A stretch of DNA of 64,000 nt from Collinsella sp. AF33-16 (GCF_003475325.1 NZ_QRQC01000009.1:30074-94073); one strand, 5' to 3'. Shown: positions 45,301 through 52,606, numbered from the stretch's first letter. The notes: generated by a model from the letters alone, not told the origin. A program made the numbers and translations.

Positions 45301-47169
45301 GCACTGCTCGATAACGCCGCCCGTCATGGTAAGCGAAGCCTTGTCTCCCGACACGTCGATGACACCCGTATTGACGGTGTTCGCAGCGCCGTCGCACACA
45401 ACGGCCTCGTCAGAGAGCACAACCGCTCCCCTGCTAGAAATAATGGCGCCCTTGTTGTAGCGACCACTCAGGGACACTTTCCCCGACAGCTCGAGGGATG
45501 CCCCCTCGGCAACATTGACCAGTACGGAGAAGCCGCTTTTCTTTGCCAAGATGGTATAGGGCTCATCCGACGTGATCTTAATCATCTTCCCGGCAGGAAT
45601 CGTGAGCGTGGAGCCAAGCTTCACGTGCTTTTTCAGGGTGATGACGGTTTCCTTGTCATAGGGGGCCTCGTCGACCAGATCCTGAAGGGTCTTGGTGCTG
45701 TCATCGCTCACGGTACCGCCGACGCCGTCATCGATGGACTCGCGCGTGTAGACGATATCGACGCCAAAGAACGGGAGGTTCTCCGAGCCTTTGATGTCGT
45801 CCATGCTGTTTTCGATTGTGATCTTTTTAACCGTGCTGCCTTCAAACATACCCGAGGGTATTTCGGTGAGGCCGCGCCCGATCGTCACATCCTTCACGCC
45901 ACCTACGCCCGAGAAGGCCGCCGTGCCAACGGAAGTCACGGAATCCGGAATGGAAAGCTGCTCCGGCAACGTGCCGTAATAGAAGGCGTAGTTGCCAATT
46001 GTCTCAAGTGTCCTGGGAAGCTGGACGGCGACGTTGCTCTGGATAAAGGCCCACTCACCGATACTCTTCAGGCTGTCGCAAAGCCCCACGATCTTAACCG
46101 GTGTGTAGCAGAACGCATTGTCCGGAATGTTCTGAAGCGAGGACAGATCCACGGACGCCTGCAGATTTTTGCACTCGTAAAAAGCCCCCCAGCCCATCTT
46201 TGTCACCTTGCTTAGATTGGGCACGCTCACCAGGCTGGCGCACCCCTGGAAAGCAGAGGATCCGATGCTCTTCAATGTGCCTGGGAAATCGATCCCAGTC
46301 AAACTCGAGCAAGTCCGAAACGCCCCATCACCGATGGACTCGATTTCGCTCAGCGCGGTGACGGACGTGAGAGAGGTGCATCCGTCAAACATGTGCGAGG
46401 GGATCTTGGTAACCGAAGCGGGCAACGACACGCTTGTCAGAGACGTGCAGTCTTCGAACACGCCCGTTATGGTGTCGGAGAAGGCGACATCTTTTGGAAA
46501 CTCGATGCCTGTGAGGGCCGTAGCCCCCTCGAAGGCGCCCGAGCCCGAAATCATTTTGAGGGTTGAGGGGAGATCGATCTCCGAAAGGTTGCTGCAGCCA
46601 TAGACCATCATGTTGGCGCTAATCTCCTCGACGCCCTCATCGAAATAGAGCTTTTCGAGCGAGCCAGCGTTTTGCAGCGAGCAAGCGAAGTTCTTGATGG
46701 AGCCAGGGATATGGAGCTCCTTGACCTTTGCGAACCTCCGGAAATTCCCTCCGTACATTTTTTCGAGCGTGTCGGGAAGCGTCAGCTGCTCAACGTTCTT
46801 GGCCACGATACCAGACGAGAAATAAAGTTTGGTGACTTTGTAGGTCTGGCCACCATGCTCGATGGAGCTGGGCACACTCACCGCGGTCACACTGTCGTCG
46901 GCAACAATACCTGTGATTTCCGCCGTGCCCTTATCCGTGGTCTCGCACGAATAGGTCACGCCGTCCTGGGTGATCTCAAACTCCTCCGCAGTATACGCAG
47001 TCCGCGATTCCGTGGCCGCATATGCGACACCGGCCGTCGCGCCAACGGATAAACATCCGAAGCCGAGAACCAGCGCAAGGCAGAGAGCAGCGACTCTCTG
47101 CCCCCCCCCCGCCGAAAACTTTCCTCTCCAATTCCCTTCTCCCCCTCTGGTGTCGCCTTCTCTTCCCAC
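39370..47169 (-). CDS. Giant cell-wall adhesin with LRR, beta-helix and isopeptide domains (2599 residues)
   Basis: Signal peptide to about residue 51; BspA-type leucine-rich repeats (about 60-475); beta-helix (480-990, repeated MTGGVI/MKGGSV turns); two Cna-B modules (1000-1170); DUF7601-like modules (1173-1283, 1543-1656); one DUF11-like (1408-1540); and about seven Spy0128/FctA-like pilin modules (1283-1408 and 1656-2518). Most of these end in F-N-TY and open with a K-TL-type strand, the Lys/Asn pair that forms isopeptide bonds. A Pro/Gly-rich linker and MPDTGD, helix and RKRR anchor it to the wall. Ten Gs (47101-47110) span codons 20-23. The GTG start at 47169 has no ribosome site; see the tract entry. 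Confidence 0.85.
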   Translation of the reverse strand: MGREGDTRGGEGNWRGKFSAGGGQRVAALCLALVLGFGCLSVGATAGVAYAATESRTAYTAEEFEITQDGVTYSCETTDKGTAEITGIVADDSVTAVSVPSSIEHGGQTYKVTKLYFSSGIVAKNVEQLTLPDTLEKMYGGNFRRFAKVKELHIPGSIKNFACSLQNAGSLEKLYFDEGVEEISANMMVYGCSNLSEIDLPSTLKMISGSGAFEGATALTGIEFPKDVAFSDTITGVFEDCTSLTSVSLPASVTKIPSHMFDGCTSLTSVTALSEIESIGDGAFRTCSSLTGIDFPGTLKSIGSSAFQGCASLVSVPNLSKVTKMGWGAFYECKNLQASVDLSSLQNIPDNAFCYTPVKIVGLCDSLKSIGEWAFIQSNVAVQLPRTLETIGNYAFYYGTLPEQLSIPDSVTSVGTAAFSGVGGVKDVTIGRGLTEIPSGMFEGSTVKKITIENSMDDIKGSENLPFFGVDIVYTRESIDDGVGGTVSDDSTKTLQDLVDEAPYDKETVITLKKHVKLGSTLTIPAGKMIKITSDEPYTILAKKSGFSVLVNVAEGASLELSGKVSLSGRYNKGAIISSRGAVVLSDEAVVCDGAANTVNTGVIDVSGDKASLTMTGGVIEQCELKDAYCGAVHAKDGAHVVMKGGVIRKNHVSFSADGDGNYLSSTGIMLMGDAHLEMSNGSIEDNAGYQGGAVVMYSEARNQRASFEMTGGQLVRNRGYKLGNRTPSGAVHVEGNAEFTLKGGKIEDNIAYSDGKGGGVCVVDRGLQQGGRDHTAFTMKGGSVSGNSASAGGGIYTYSDDVKLSAGEIKDNTARNMGGGVYSEGNEYLVYSTLHIENALVVDNHAKKQGGGMWFCPTGDAKVYVQNGGLIARNSADEAGDDLVFTGFKDAKYKLTLANRAPGGGKVSWYRDGGLFNPEGTYAETNTEIPRFSPDGGNGEPLSFTDATPNVALKSVMSEDVYNLGRGQTSLTISGNTAERGGGIGANGGVIIGKSENIDIPIKKVWENPRIPHPNKVKVNLKNGDTVIDSITLSESNDWKGVFSNLPAGAHYTVSEDPVEGYDSAVTGDAERGFTVTNTSTAKVSVPVEKKWVGPAAEKATVRLLADGKDTGESAELSKSNSWKHSFEGLPKYSKSGSVIDYAVAEVPVEGYSSKVTGDAERGFTVTNTVKTGELDVSKTVVAREGLAVDADKIFKFVVEATDAAGRNKVSGTYGDATFEDGKATLKLKDGQTARITGLPAGTAYTVTERAADGYKAAVNGAEGSRADGSISADQVASAAFTNTFDPAPATVSVPELTKVLAGGRKPGLQEGEFAFELSLADGAGNVLEGYPIEAKNDKDGKVSFGELSFTNPGTYHATVTEKASGDVLIEDDAHAYTFDIAVTQTGAGLKAEISNERGKKTFTNTFTPHDNTKTVTKANASGAKVDVDGKPVGVGDILTYTIGWANNSVDDRGAAQAADVTVTDVLPKGVNYVEGSADGAAYDAATRTLTWSLGEQAAGATGTLSFDVKVSAEAAVVDDISNTATVKVGENESQTNTTHNSVSREGSLTVKKTVVGGDSQREFGFTVALTDGDGEPVSGIFGKGEHAVTFTDGKTTFTLKDGGEKAIDGLPVGARYTVTEDAAEGYTTAVNGADGSKAEGAVTEDGATVAFTNTYGTATEGRDVSTAGLFTKTLKGRDWAEGDSFQFALAGEDGAPMPEGSADGSKTVSVTAAAGTKAGDRVAFDFGPIRYTLDDIKDAGFAEVGGKRVRAKTFTYTVREVRPDDGSAIAGVAYDGHAATMTVTVTDDGSGNLTATTPAIAQASGGDFVNTYTTELDYSARAGVRLSKTLSGRAMEAGQFAFTVTADAETAAKLGLKTGKDAYAVAAADDGAADLVDLIGGTAGSDVKFTDADAGKTYSFTVTETKLGGEGYTNDTAPRTVTIAPGYDAATGKLTVTTTVAKDGVEVARSEVSTADDATATPAFVTVAFENSYEATGMLGGEGGAAINATKTLTGRAAAAGEFSFSVRDARGNVVATATNQASGDGEAAGLAFSPIAYTTDALERMAGDGTATKAADGSWVIPYTVSEDGTDRLPAGVTAATSSFGITVKVTDNGKGGLDVAVTYPEGSDSTLSFVNAYSAGEARVDLAGTKTLALSQAGLGLTQADIAGKYTFKIEPLDGAPAPIDASGKTVTEAANDAAGNVALGHVTFKQPSDLDDVEIDGGGLRTKTFTYRVSESGSVDGVVNDATATRTFMVRVVEDTAAGTLVAKVLPAEGTPEGRGAFEFTNTYGVNPTPSSVTDQIKVSKKLEGRDLAEGEFEFQLVEIAADGSESVVATGKNAADGTVALSPVTYTAPGTHGYELREVAGTAGGVTYDKTTYRVRTTVTDAKNGTLAVKHELMDAEGNPTGDDSVTFTNGYEAAPVTLRLGAAKVLKGAELKAGQFGFELKGRDGKVMSTAKNTADGSVVFDALTFKRAGTYTFTVSEVDDGQAHVTYDKAVHKIVVTVSDEAAGGTKTGYLSAKVSYEGDANMPPVFTNSYVEEPGTPENPENPGTPGGGSGGGSDNGSGGGSGGDGSKGGMPDTGDRSLPVEALGAMAGIGALAVAGGAVLYRKRR
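47101..47110 (-). repeat. G10 homopolymer in the giant adhesin leader (candidate phase-variation switch)
   Basis: The coding strand has exactly ten Gs within the start of the signal peptide. With ten, only the GTG start at 47169 reads into the protein, and it lacks a ribosome site. A TTG just downstream (about 47129), with GGGGGAG 7 nt before it, would give a more typical leader, MERKVFGG, but reads into the protein only with nine or twelve Gs and otherwise stops early. The gene may therefore be off or weak in this genome. Confidence 0.65.
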
Positions 47170-47362
47170 GAGCGATCTATTGATTAAGGACAGTTTAAGA
47201 CAACATTATGACCAAAGAGGCCCATCATGGAGATAATCCACGTCTTCGCCCGAAATGGTAATTAATTGGCATGATTAATTGGCGAACAACTGAACGAAGA
47301 GCAATCTACTAATGGCACATAAATGGCGGCGTCAACACCTGAAGTGCAAAAAGACTACTTTT
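47170..47362. promoter_or_regulatory. Upstream region of the giant adhesin gene
   Basis: A candidate minus-strand promoter is TTGTCT, 17 bp, ATAGAT (about 47175-47203). Further upstream, ATTAATTGG occurs twice as a direct repeat (about 47262-47282), a possible regulator site. The rest up to the glycerate kinase stop holds nothing recognisable. Confidence 0.3.
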
Positions 47363-49144
47363 CTAGATGCGGCCGAGGTCGTAGGCTCGCGCAACAGACT
47401 CGCCGGCACAGATGAGGTTGGTTGTGGCTTCTTGCGAATCGAGTGCCCGCTCCAGGTCCATGGGCTTGCGGCAGATCGGCAAAACCAAGTCAATACCCTG
47501 CCCATATACCGCATCCAGGTTGTCAGCGCGACCGCCCACGACGGCAACCACCGGCTTGCCATATCGCTTCGCACGACGGGCCACGCCCACCGGCGCCTTA
47601 CCGGCGGCGGACTGCTCATCCATATTGCCCTCGCCCGTTATGACCAGGTCGACATCGCGCACGCGCTCGTCAAACCCCACGAGATCGAGCACCGTCTCCA
47701 CACCCGAGTGTAGCTCCGCACCGAGTGCCAGCAACGCCGCGCCCAAGCCACCGGCAGCGCCCGCGCCGGGCACGCCGAGCACCGAGCCAAATGTCCGTGC
47801 GCCCTCGGGTGTGCGCAACAACCCCTGGGCCCGAGCCTCGACAATTGCCGTATCGAGTAGACGACCGTAGCCGACCATCCAGCTGTCGCACCTGCTCAGC
47901 GCCTCGGCGTCACCCGTCGGCAAGCCTTTCTGCCCGCCAAACACCGCTAATGCGCCCCGACGCCCCACGAGCGGATTCTCGACATCCGAAAGCACAACGA
48001 TACGAGCGCCATCCAAAGCCTGCAGCGCTGGCGCCAAATCAACGCTCGCCACCCGCTCAAGGCCGGCAAGACCGGGGGCGATATCGCAGCCCCGATCATC
48101 GACCACACGCGCGCCCAGCGCCTGCAGCATACCGGCGCCACCATCGTTGGTGGCGCTGCCGCCCAAGCCAATATAGATAGTCTTTGCCCCGGCACGAACC
48201 GCACGGAGCATCAGCTCGCCCACGCCATAGGTTGTAGCAGCCAGCGCCGACGACTCCGTGCAAGGCGAATACCCAATGCCAGCCGCCTCGGCCATCTCGA
48301 TGACCGCGGACTCGCGCTCGGCATCTACCAGCATCCGGGCAGACACGGGTTCACCAAAGGGACCTGCCACCTCGCAGGTCGAGAGCTCGCCACCACGCGC
48401 GGCAACGGCGTCGAGCGTTCCCTCGCCACCATCTGCCAGCGGCAAAGCGTTCAGCTCGGCATCGGGCCAAACGCGGCGCACGCCCTCGGCAACCGCTGCC
48501 TCCGCCTGCGCGCTCGAAACGCTGCCCTTAAAGGAGTCAATTGCCAGCAGCACGCGGCGGGGCCGGCGGCACGCAGGACCAAAGTCAACCGCCGTGTCAG
48601 CATCCTCACCGGCACCTGCAAGCGCTGCGGCGTGAGCGGCATGCGCCTCAAGATCGGCCCCACAACCGCAATCAGTGCCGCCCGCTCCGCGCAGACCGCC
48701 AAAATAGCTACTCAGCAGCTCGCGGCATTCATCCGCCAGGACCCCAGCCGTCACGTTAAACCGATGATTCAGGCGCGAATCGGCATTCAGGTCATACAGC
48801 GAACCCAGCGCGCCCGCCTTGGCATCACTCGCGCCATACACGCAGCGCCCCACGCGCGCGTTAACCATAAGCCCCGCACACATGCAGCAGGGCTCGAGCG
48901 TCACGTAGACCGTGCAATCGGAAAGGCGCCAGCGACCGAGCGACCGAGCGGCAGCGCACAGGGCCGCAAACTCGGCATGAGCCGAAGGATCCTGATCGAG
49001 CTCGCGACGATTATGCGCCCGCGCGACAATCTCGCCCGCGCGCACCACTACGGCTCCGATGGGCACCTCGCCCACCGCCGCGGCGGCGCGCGCCTCCGCC
49101 AGCGCCTCACGCATGAACTTCTCGTCGATTTCGGTGATCGTCAT
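47363..49144 (-). CDS. Fused tRNA adenosine deaminase (TadA) and glycerate kinase
   Basis: A 593-residue fusion. Residues 1-150 are TadA: HAE at 56-58, PCCMC at 85-89 (zinc ligands) and ARVGRCVYGASDAKAGALGS; this enzyme makes inosine 34 in tRNA-Arg(ACG). A Gly/Ala/Cys-rich linker (about 165-205) leads to a full glycerate kinase (about 210-590): RVLLAIDSFKGS, GEGTLDA, GLGGSATNDGGAGML, GAAGGLGAAL and ITGEGNMDEQS. ATG at 49144 follows AAGG; the frame extends 17 codons upstream without a site. The two activities have no shared pathway, so the fusion is unusual; both halves look complete. Confidence 0.9.
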   Translation of the reverse strand: MTITEIDEKFMREALAEARAAAAVGEVPIGAVVVRAGEIVARAHNRRELDQDPSAHAEFAALCAAARSLGRWRLSDCTVYVTLEPCCMCAGLMVNARVGRCVYGASDAKAGALGSLYDLNADSRLNHRFNVTAGVLADECRELLSSYFGGLRGAGGTDCGCGADLEAHAAHAAALAGAGEDADTAVDFGPACRRPRRVLLAIDSFKGSVSSAQAEAAVAEGVRRVWPDAELNALPLADGGEGTLDAVAARGGELSTCEVAGPFGEPVSARMLVDAERESAVIEMAEAAGIGYSPCTESSALAATTYGVGELMLRAVRAGAKTIYIGLGGSATNDGGAGMLQALGARVVDDRGCDIAPGLAGLERVASVDLAPALQALDGARIVVLSDVENPLVGRRGALAVFGGQKGLPTGDAEALSRCDSWMVGYGRLLDTAIVEARAQGLLRTPEGARTFGSVLGVPGAGAAGGLGAALLALGAELHSGVETVLDLVGFDERVRDVDLVITGEGNMDEQSAAGKAPVGVARRAKRYGKPVVAVVGGRADNLDAVYGQGIDLVLPICRKPMDLERALDSQEATTNLICAGESVARAYDLGRI

Positions 49145-49195
49145 CGTTCGCCTTCCCTGTTGCAAATTCAAAACGATGCTATCATTACGACTCAC

Positions 49196-49285
49196 GGAGA
49201 GATGGCAGAGCGGTTGAATGCGGCGGTCTTGAAAACCGTTGAGCGCGAGAGCGTTCCGGGGGTTCGAATCCCCCTCTCTCCGCCA
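49196..49285 (+). tRNA. tRNA-Ser (anticodon TGA)
   Basis: The acceptor GGAGAGA (49196-49202) pairs with TCTCTCC (49275-49281), then discriminator G and an encoded CCA. The anticodon loop CTTGAAA gives TGA, the variable arm is long as in class II tRNAs, and the T arm has GGTTCGAATCC. A TATCAT at 49180 is a possible -10. Confidence 0.97.
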
Positions 49286-49288
49286 CTT

Positions 49289-49885
49289 TTAGTGATGCAC
49301 CGGCGTCATGGTTCGCTCGAACAGTGCATCGACCACGTCGGCTATCTCAGGTCGACGTTCAAGATCGTGGCCCGATTCCCACCATATCGTGAAAAGTCGA
49401 ATAATACCGCCGGCGACAAACTCAGACGTCGTCTCGAGTGACACGGGGGCCAGGGCATCCTCGGCAAGCACGTTCATCACACGCTCGCGGATGGAGCGGG
49501 CAATGCGGTCGCAAATAACGTTGGTCAGCATGCCCGACATGCTGCTTGCCAAAATGTTATCCATGAGCTGCTCGTGCGCCAGAATCAAATCCATGGCATC
49601 GTCCAAAATCGCGTGCCGAAGCGCGCGCACGTCCTCGGCAGACACTGCGCCGGCCTCATCGGGCTGTTTTTGCGGCAAGCCCGACATAAGCTCATCGATA
49701 TAAAAGGCAAAGTAATCGTTCTTGTCGCGAAAGTGCTTGTAGAACGTCGTACGGCGAATCATGGCGCGGTCGCACAGCATGGCAACCGTCAGGTCCTCAA
49801 AACGATGCTCCTCGAGAAGTTCGGTGAAGGCATCGAACAGGGCGCGGTAGGTTTTCTTGATGCGAAGGTCCACTGGTATCGCCAT
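49289..49885 (-). CDS. TetR/AcrR-family transcriptional regulator
   Basis: A 198-residue regulator. The N-terminal helix-turn-helix (LLEEHRFEDLTVAMLCDRAMIRRTTFYKHFRDKNDYFAFYI, about 22-65) is typical of TetR proteins of the YbiH/DhaS-like group, followed by a helical ligand domain. ATG at 49885 has a TGAGG directly adjacent, which is too close, so the true start could be the GTG four codons in. It ends just past tRNA-Ser and is divergent from lemA. No target gene is evident; it could act on lemA or on itself. Confidence 0.85.
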   Translation of the reverse strand: MAIPVDLRIKKTYRALFDAFTELLEEHRFEDLTVAMLCDRAMIRRTTFYKHFRDKNDYFAFYIDELMSGLPQKQPDEAGAVSAEDVRALRHAILDDAMDLILAHEQLMDNILASSMSGMLTNVICDRIARSIRERVMNVLAEDALAPVSLETTSEFVAGGIIRLFTIWWESGHDLERRPEIADVVDALFERTMTPVHH

Positions 49886-50084
49886 CCTCAGGGCAAAGAC
49901 AACACTCGTCAATCTGTCGCATATCTTACACCTGTACCTCGCGCGCTTTGCCCCAGTGCCAACCCCACCGAAAACATAACGCTTACCGGAAAGTTCGGCA
50001 CGGCAAAACGTTGCGGGTATACTAGTAGCGTTATACCAACGGCAGCTGGCGCATGCCGCCGCGGCCATTCGAAACGGAGACATC

Positions 50085-50636
50085 ATGATTACCGTCATCA
50101 TCGGCATCGTTGTTGTCATTGTGATTGTCTGCGCCATCGCCGGCATCTACAACAACATGGTCACCAAGCGTAACCGCATCGATAACGCCTGGCAGAACAT
50201 CGATACGCAGCTGCAGCGCCGCAACGACCTGATCCCCAACCTGGTCGAGACCGTCAAGGGCTACGCCAAGCACGAGCAGGAGACGCTCTCCGCCGTGATC
50301 AGCGCGCGTAACACCGCCGTCAAGGCCACTACGCCCGAGGCCAAGATGGAAGCCGACAACGTGCTGACCGGTGCGCTGCGCCAGCTCTTTGCCGTCGCCG
50401 AGGCCTACCCCGACCTTAAGGCGAACACCAACTTTACGCAGCTCCAGGCATCGCTCGAGGATACCGAGAACAAGGTGAGCTACGCACGCCAGAGCTACAA
50501 CGATTGCGTGCTCAGCTACAACAACGCCATCCAGACGTTCCCGGCTGTTATCTTTGCCGGCATCTTCCAGTTTAAGGAGCGCCAGGGCTTCGAGGCCGCC
50601 GAGGCCGCCCGCCAGGCACCAACCGTCAAGTTCTAG
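50085..50636 (+). CDS. lemA: LemA-family membrane protein
   Basis: A 183-residue protein with one N-terminal membrane helix (2-20) and a helical cytosolic or extracellular bundle. Family marks are NRIDNAWQNIDTQLQRRNDLIPNLVETVKGYAKHE (31-65), then AYPDLKANTNF and a C-terminal NNAIQTFPAVIFAGIFQFK. ATG has GGAG 5 nt upstream. LemA proteins are widespread and poorly understood, with links to envelope stress and membrane proteostasis. It stands alone with its own terminator. Confidence 0.93.
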   Translation: MITVIIGIVVVIVIVCAIAGIYNNMVTKRNRIDNAWQNIDTQLQRRNDLIPNLVETVKGYAKHEQETLSAVISARNTAVKATTPEAKMEADNVLTGALRQLFAVAEAYPDLKANTNFTQLQASLEDTENKVSYARQSYNDCVLSYNNAIQTFPAVIFAGIFQFKERQGFEAAEAARQAPTVKF

Positions 50637-50671
50637 TGAGCCGTTGACGCATCCACAACCGTTTTTGCATA

Positions 50672-50715
50672 AACCGCCCCGTCGAATGCATACTTCGACG
50701 GGGCGGTTGCTTTTT
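50672..50715 (+). terminator. Terminator of lemA
   Basis: A perfect 15-bp stem (50672-50686 with 50694-50708), 7-nt loop, then GCTTTTTG. Confidence 0.92.
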
Positions 50716-50720
50716 GCCCG

Positions 50721-50957
50721 AAGGTACCCCCAGGGGCGGCGTGCAAATTTTGGAATTTTCAGCATCCCGGAACCCACAGGGCAGGAACGTGCCCACAGAA
50801 CCGCGTTGAAAACCCTGATTCTGAGCCCTCAGCGCCTCAGAGATCGCTCATTTTTTTACAGGATGCGGCTCATGGCGCCTGACTTTTGTCCAAAAACCAG
50901 TATGCAGGCACCCTCGACTGCTGAAAACTCCCAAAAATGCACGCCCCGCCCCACCCC
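50721..50957. repeat. Dispersed inverted-repeat element (copy 2)
   Basis: The left arm (50721-50764) and right arm (about 50919-50957) pair at 22 of 26 positions over the inner part (GCGTGCA...TTTTCAGCA). The left arm shares GGTACCCCC and GTGCAAA with the element at 9832-10044. The interior of about 150 bp has no gene. It again lies between convergent genes. Confidence 0.6.
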
Positions 50958-51036
50958 AGGCGAGCGGCAACCGAAAAAACGTGCACGTCCCCTCTTCGGC
51001 TGCAACTACGGCAAAGCCCTAACAGCCAAATAAAAG

Positions 51037-51056
51037 GCGCGGCCAATAGGCCGCGC
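51037..51056. terminator. Short GC hairpin downstream of repeat element
   Basis: An 8-bp stem (51037-51044 with 51049-51056) with an AATA loop. No long T-run. Possibly a bidirectional terminator; otherwise 50958-51107 is empty. Confidence 0.45.
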
Positions 51057-51107
51057 ACCTTCTCCCCTACAGCCCAGTAACCTCCTGGCAAGGAATGCAG
51101 AGCACTC

Positions 51108-51236
51108 GACCGAGGCGGACCGGCCTATCTCCCGGCGCATTCCACAGGACGAAAGAACCTCCGCCGCACGTAGTGCGCAGCGGAGGTTCTTTCATGTCCG
51201 AGGACGCGCCGGGAGATAGGCCGGTCCGCCTCGGTC
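51108..51236. repeat. Long inverted repeat (31-bp perfect arms) downstream of the aminotransferase gene
   Basis: Arms 51108-51138 and 51206-51236 are perfect complements. Inside is a second perfect 14-bp stem (51151-51164 with 51180-51193) with a self-complementary loop. It ends 29 bp before the aminotransferase stop and may terminate it. Similar long stems occur at 10101, 22961, 23499 and 39051. Confidence 0.7.
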
Positions 51237-51264
51237 AGGGCTTGATGGGAATTACGAAGCCAGG

Positions 51265-52317
51265 TTACGCCACGGTGTAAACCCAGTTGTGCTTATCTTC
51301 AACAGCACCAGACTGGATACCAGTCAGGGTCTCGCGAAGCTTCTTCATCACAGGGCCGATCTCGGTGTAGCCAGCCGGGAAGGTCACGGTCTCGTCGGCG
51401 CCGTAAACCTTGTTGTCGATCTCGCCGACCGGGGAGATAACGGCAGCGGTGCCGCACAGGCCGCACTCGACAAAGGTACCGGCCTTGACCTCGGCCCACT
51501 CGACAGGGCGTTGGTCGACGGTAATGCCCAGGTCCTGAGCAACCTGAACGAGCGAACGACGGGTGATAGAGGGCAGGATGGAGTCGGTGTGCGACTGCGG
51601 AACGACGAGGGTGCCGTCCTCCTTCACGAACAGCACGTTGGCGCCGCCGGTCTCCTCGACATAGGTGCGGGACTCGGAGTCGAGATACAGGTTCTCGGCA
51701 TAACCCTCGCGATGGGCCTCCATCGTGGGTTTAAGGGACATGGCGTAGTTCAGGCCGGCCTTGATGTTACCGGTGCCGTGCGGTGCAGCGCGGTCATACT
51801 CGGAAACGCGCAGCTTGACGGGCTTGAGGCCACCCTTAAAGTACGGACCGACCGGGGTCACGAGAATGCGGAACGTGTACTCAGGAGCGGGAGCCACGCC
51901 GATTACGTCACCGGAGCCGATCATAAACGGACGCACATACAGGGTTGCGCCAGAGCCGAAGGGCGGAACCCATGCGGCATTGGCAGAGACGACCTGCTTG
52001 ACGGCCTCGACAAACTTGTCCTTGGGGAACGGGGGCATCTCGAGGCGCTGCGCAGAGTTGTACATACGCTCAGCGTTCATGTCGGGACGGAAACAGACGA
52101 TGCTGCCGTCCTCGGCGGTGTAGGCCTTCAGGCCCTCAAAGACCTCCTGGCAGTAGTGGAAGATACCACCGCACTCGGAGACATGCAGGGTGTGGTCGGT
52201 GGTCAGGCCACCCTCGTCCCACTCGCCATCCTTCCAATGAGCCTCGTAGCTGTAATCGGTCTTCATGTAGCCAAAGCCGAGGCTACCCCAATCGATATCC
52301 TTCTTCTCGACAGTCAT
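51265..52317 (-). CDS. ilvE: Branched-chain amino acid aminotransferase
   Basis: A 350-residue class IV PLP aminotransferase. The long subtype is shown by WGSLGFGYMKTDY at the N-terminus, the FEGLKAY motif, and the PLP lysine in GTGNIKAGLNYA (about 194). The family signature EETGGANVLFV...LPSITRRSLVQVAQDLG follows. It converts leucine, isoleucine and valine to and from their 2-oxo acids. ATG at 52317 has AAGGAG 6 nt upstream; an open extension of 50 codons upstream is basic and not part of the family. Single gene with a leader of about 145 nt from a TACAAT -10 (52471-52476). Confidence 0.94.
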   Translation of the reverse strand: MTVEKKDIDWGSLGFGYMKTDYSYEAHWKDGEWDEGGLTTDHTLHVSECGGIFHYCQEVFEGLKAYTAEDGSIVCFRPDMNAERMYNSAQRLEMPPFPKDKFVEAVKQVVSANAAWVPPFGSGATLYVRPFMIGSGDVIGVAPAPEYTFRILVTPVGPYFKGGLKPVKLRVSEYDRAAPHGTGNIKAGLNYAMSLKPTMEAHREGYAENLYLDSESRTYVEETGGANVLFVKEDGTLVVPQSHTDSILPSITRRSLVQVAQDLGITVDQRPVEWAEVKAGTFVECGLCGTAAVISPVGEIDNKVYGADETVTFPAGYTEIGPVMKKLRETLTGIQSGAVEDKHNWVYTVA

Positions 52318-52470
52318 ATGTCGCTCCTTACATACACAGTTGCATACTCGCGAACCCGCACGCAAGGACCGGGGCCGACCGCGTCGCAACGTCACACGCC
52401 CGGAGCGTAGAGCCGGACGGGACACGCGGACGACATCGAAGCCGATGACACGTCGATTCGCATGCACGAG

Positions 52471-52476
52471 ATTGTA
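52471..52476 (-). promoter_or_regulatory. -10 box of ilvE
   Basis: TACAAT on the minus strand with a weak TTTATC 16 bp upstream. I looked for a T-box or a leucine-rich leader peptide in the roughly 145-nt leader and found neither. Confidence 0.45.
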
Positions 52477-52546
52477 CTCCGCACACGCATCGGATAAAAC
52501 GTTTTTCTTTAACTAACTAAAGTATTTTCATTTGACCGAAGCTAGA

Positions 52547-52578
52547 GAGGCCCGCCACCGTAAACGGTGACGGGCCTC
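52547..52578 (-). terminator. Hairpin downstream of the DedA gene
   Basis: A 14-bp stem with one mismatch (52547-52560 with 52565-52578) and a 4-nt loop. It lacks a clear T-run. Confidence 0.65.
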
Positions 52579-52606
52579 AACGACACGATTTGTGCGCTGG
52601 CTCGAG

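Noticed and set aside
49196..49285. tRNA-Ser as an integration site
   Set aside because: No integrase gene and no repeat of the tRNA 3' end nearby.
52318..52470. T-box or attenuator peptide in the ilvE leader
   Set aside because: No T-box core and no run of Leu, Ile or Val codons in the short frames of the leader.
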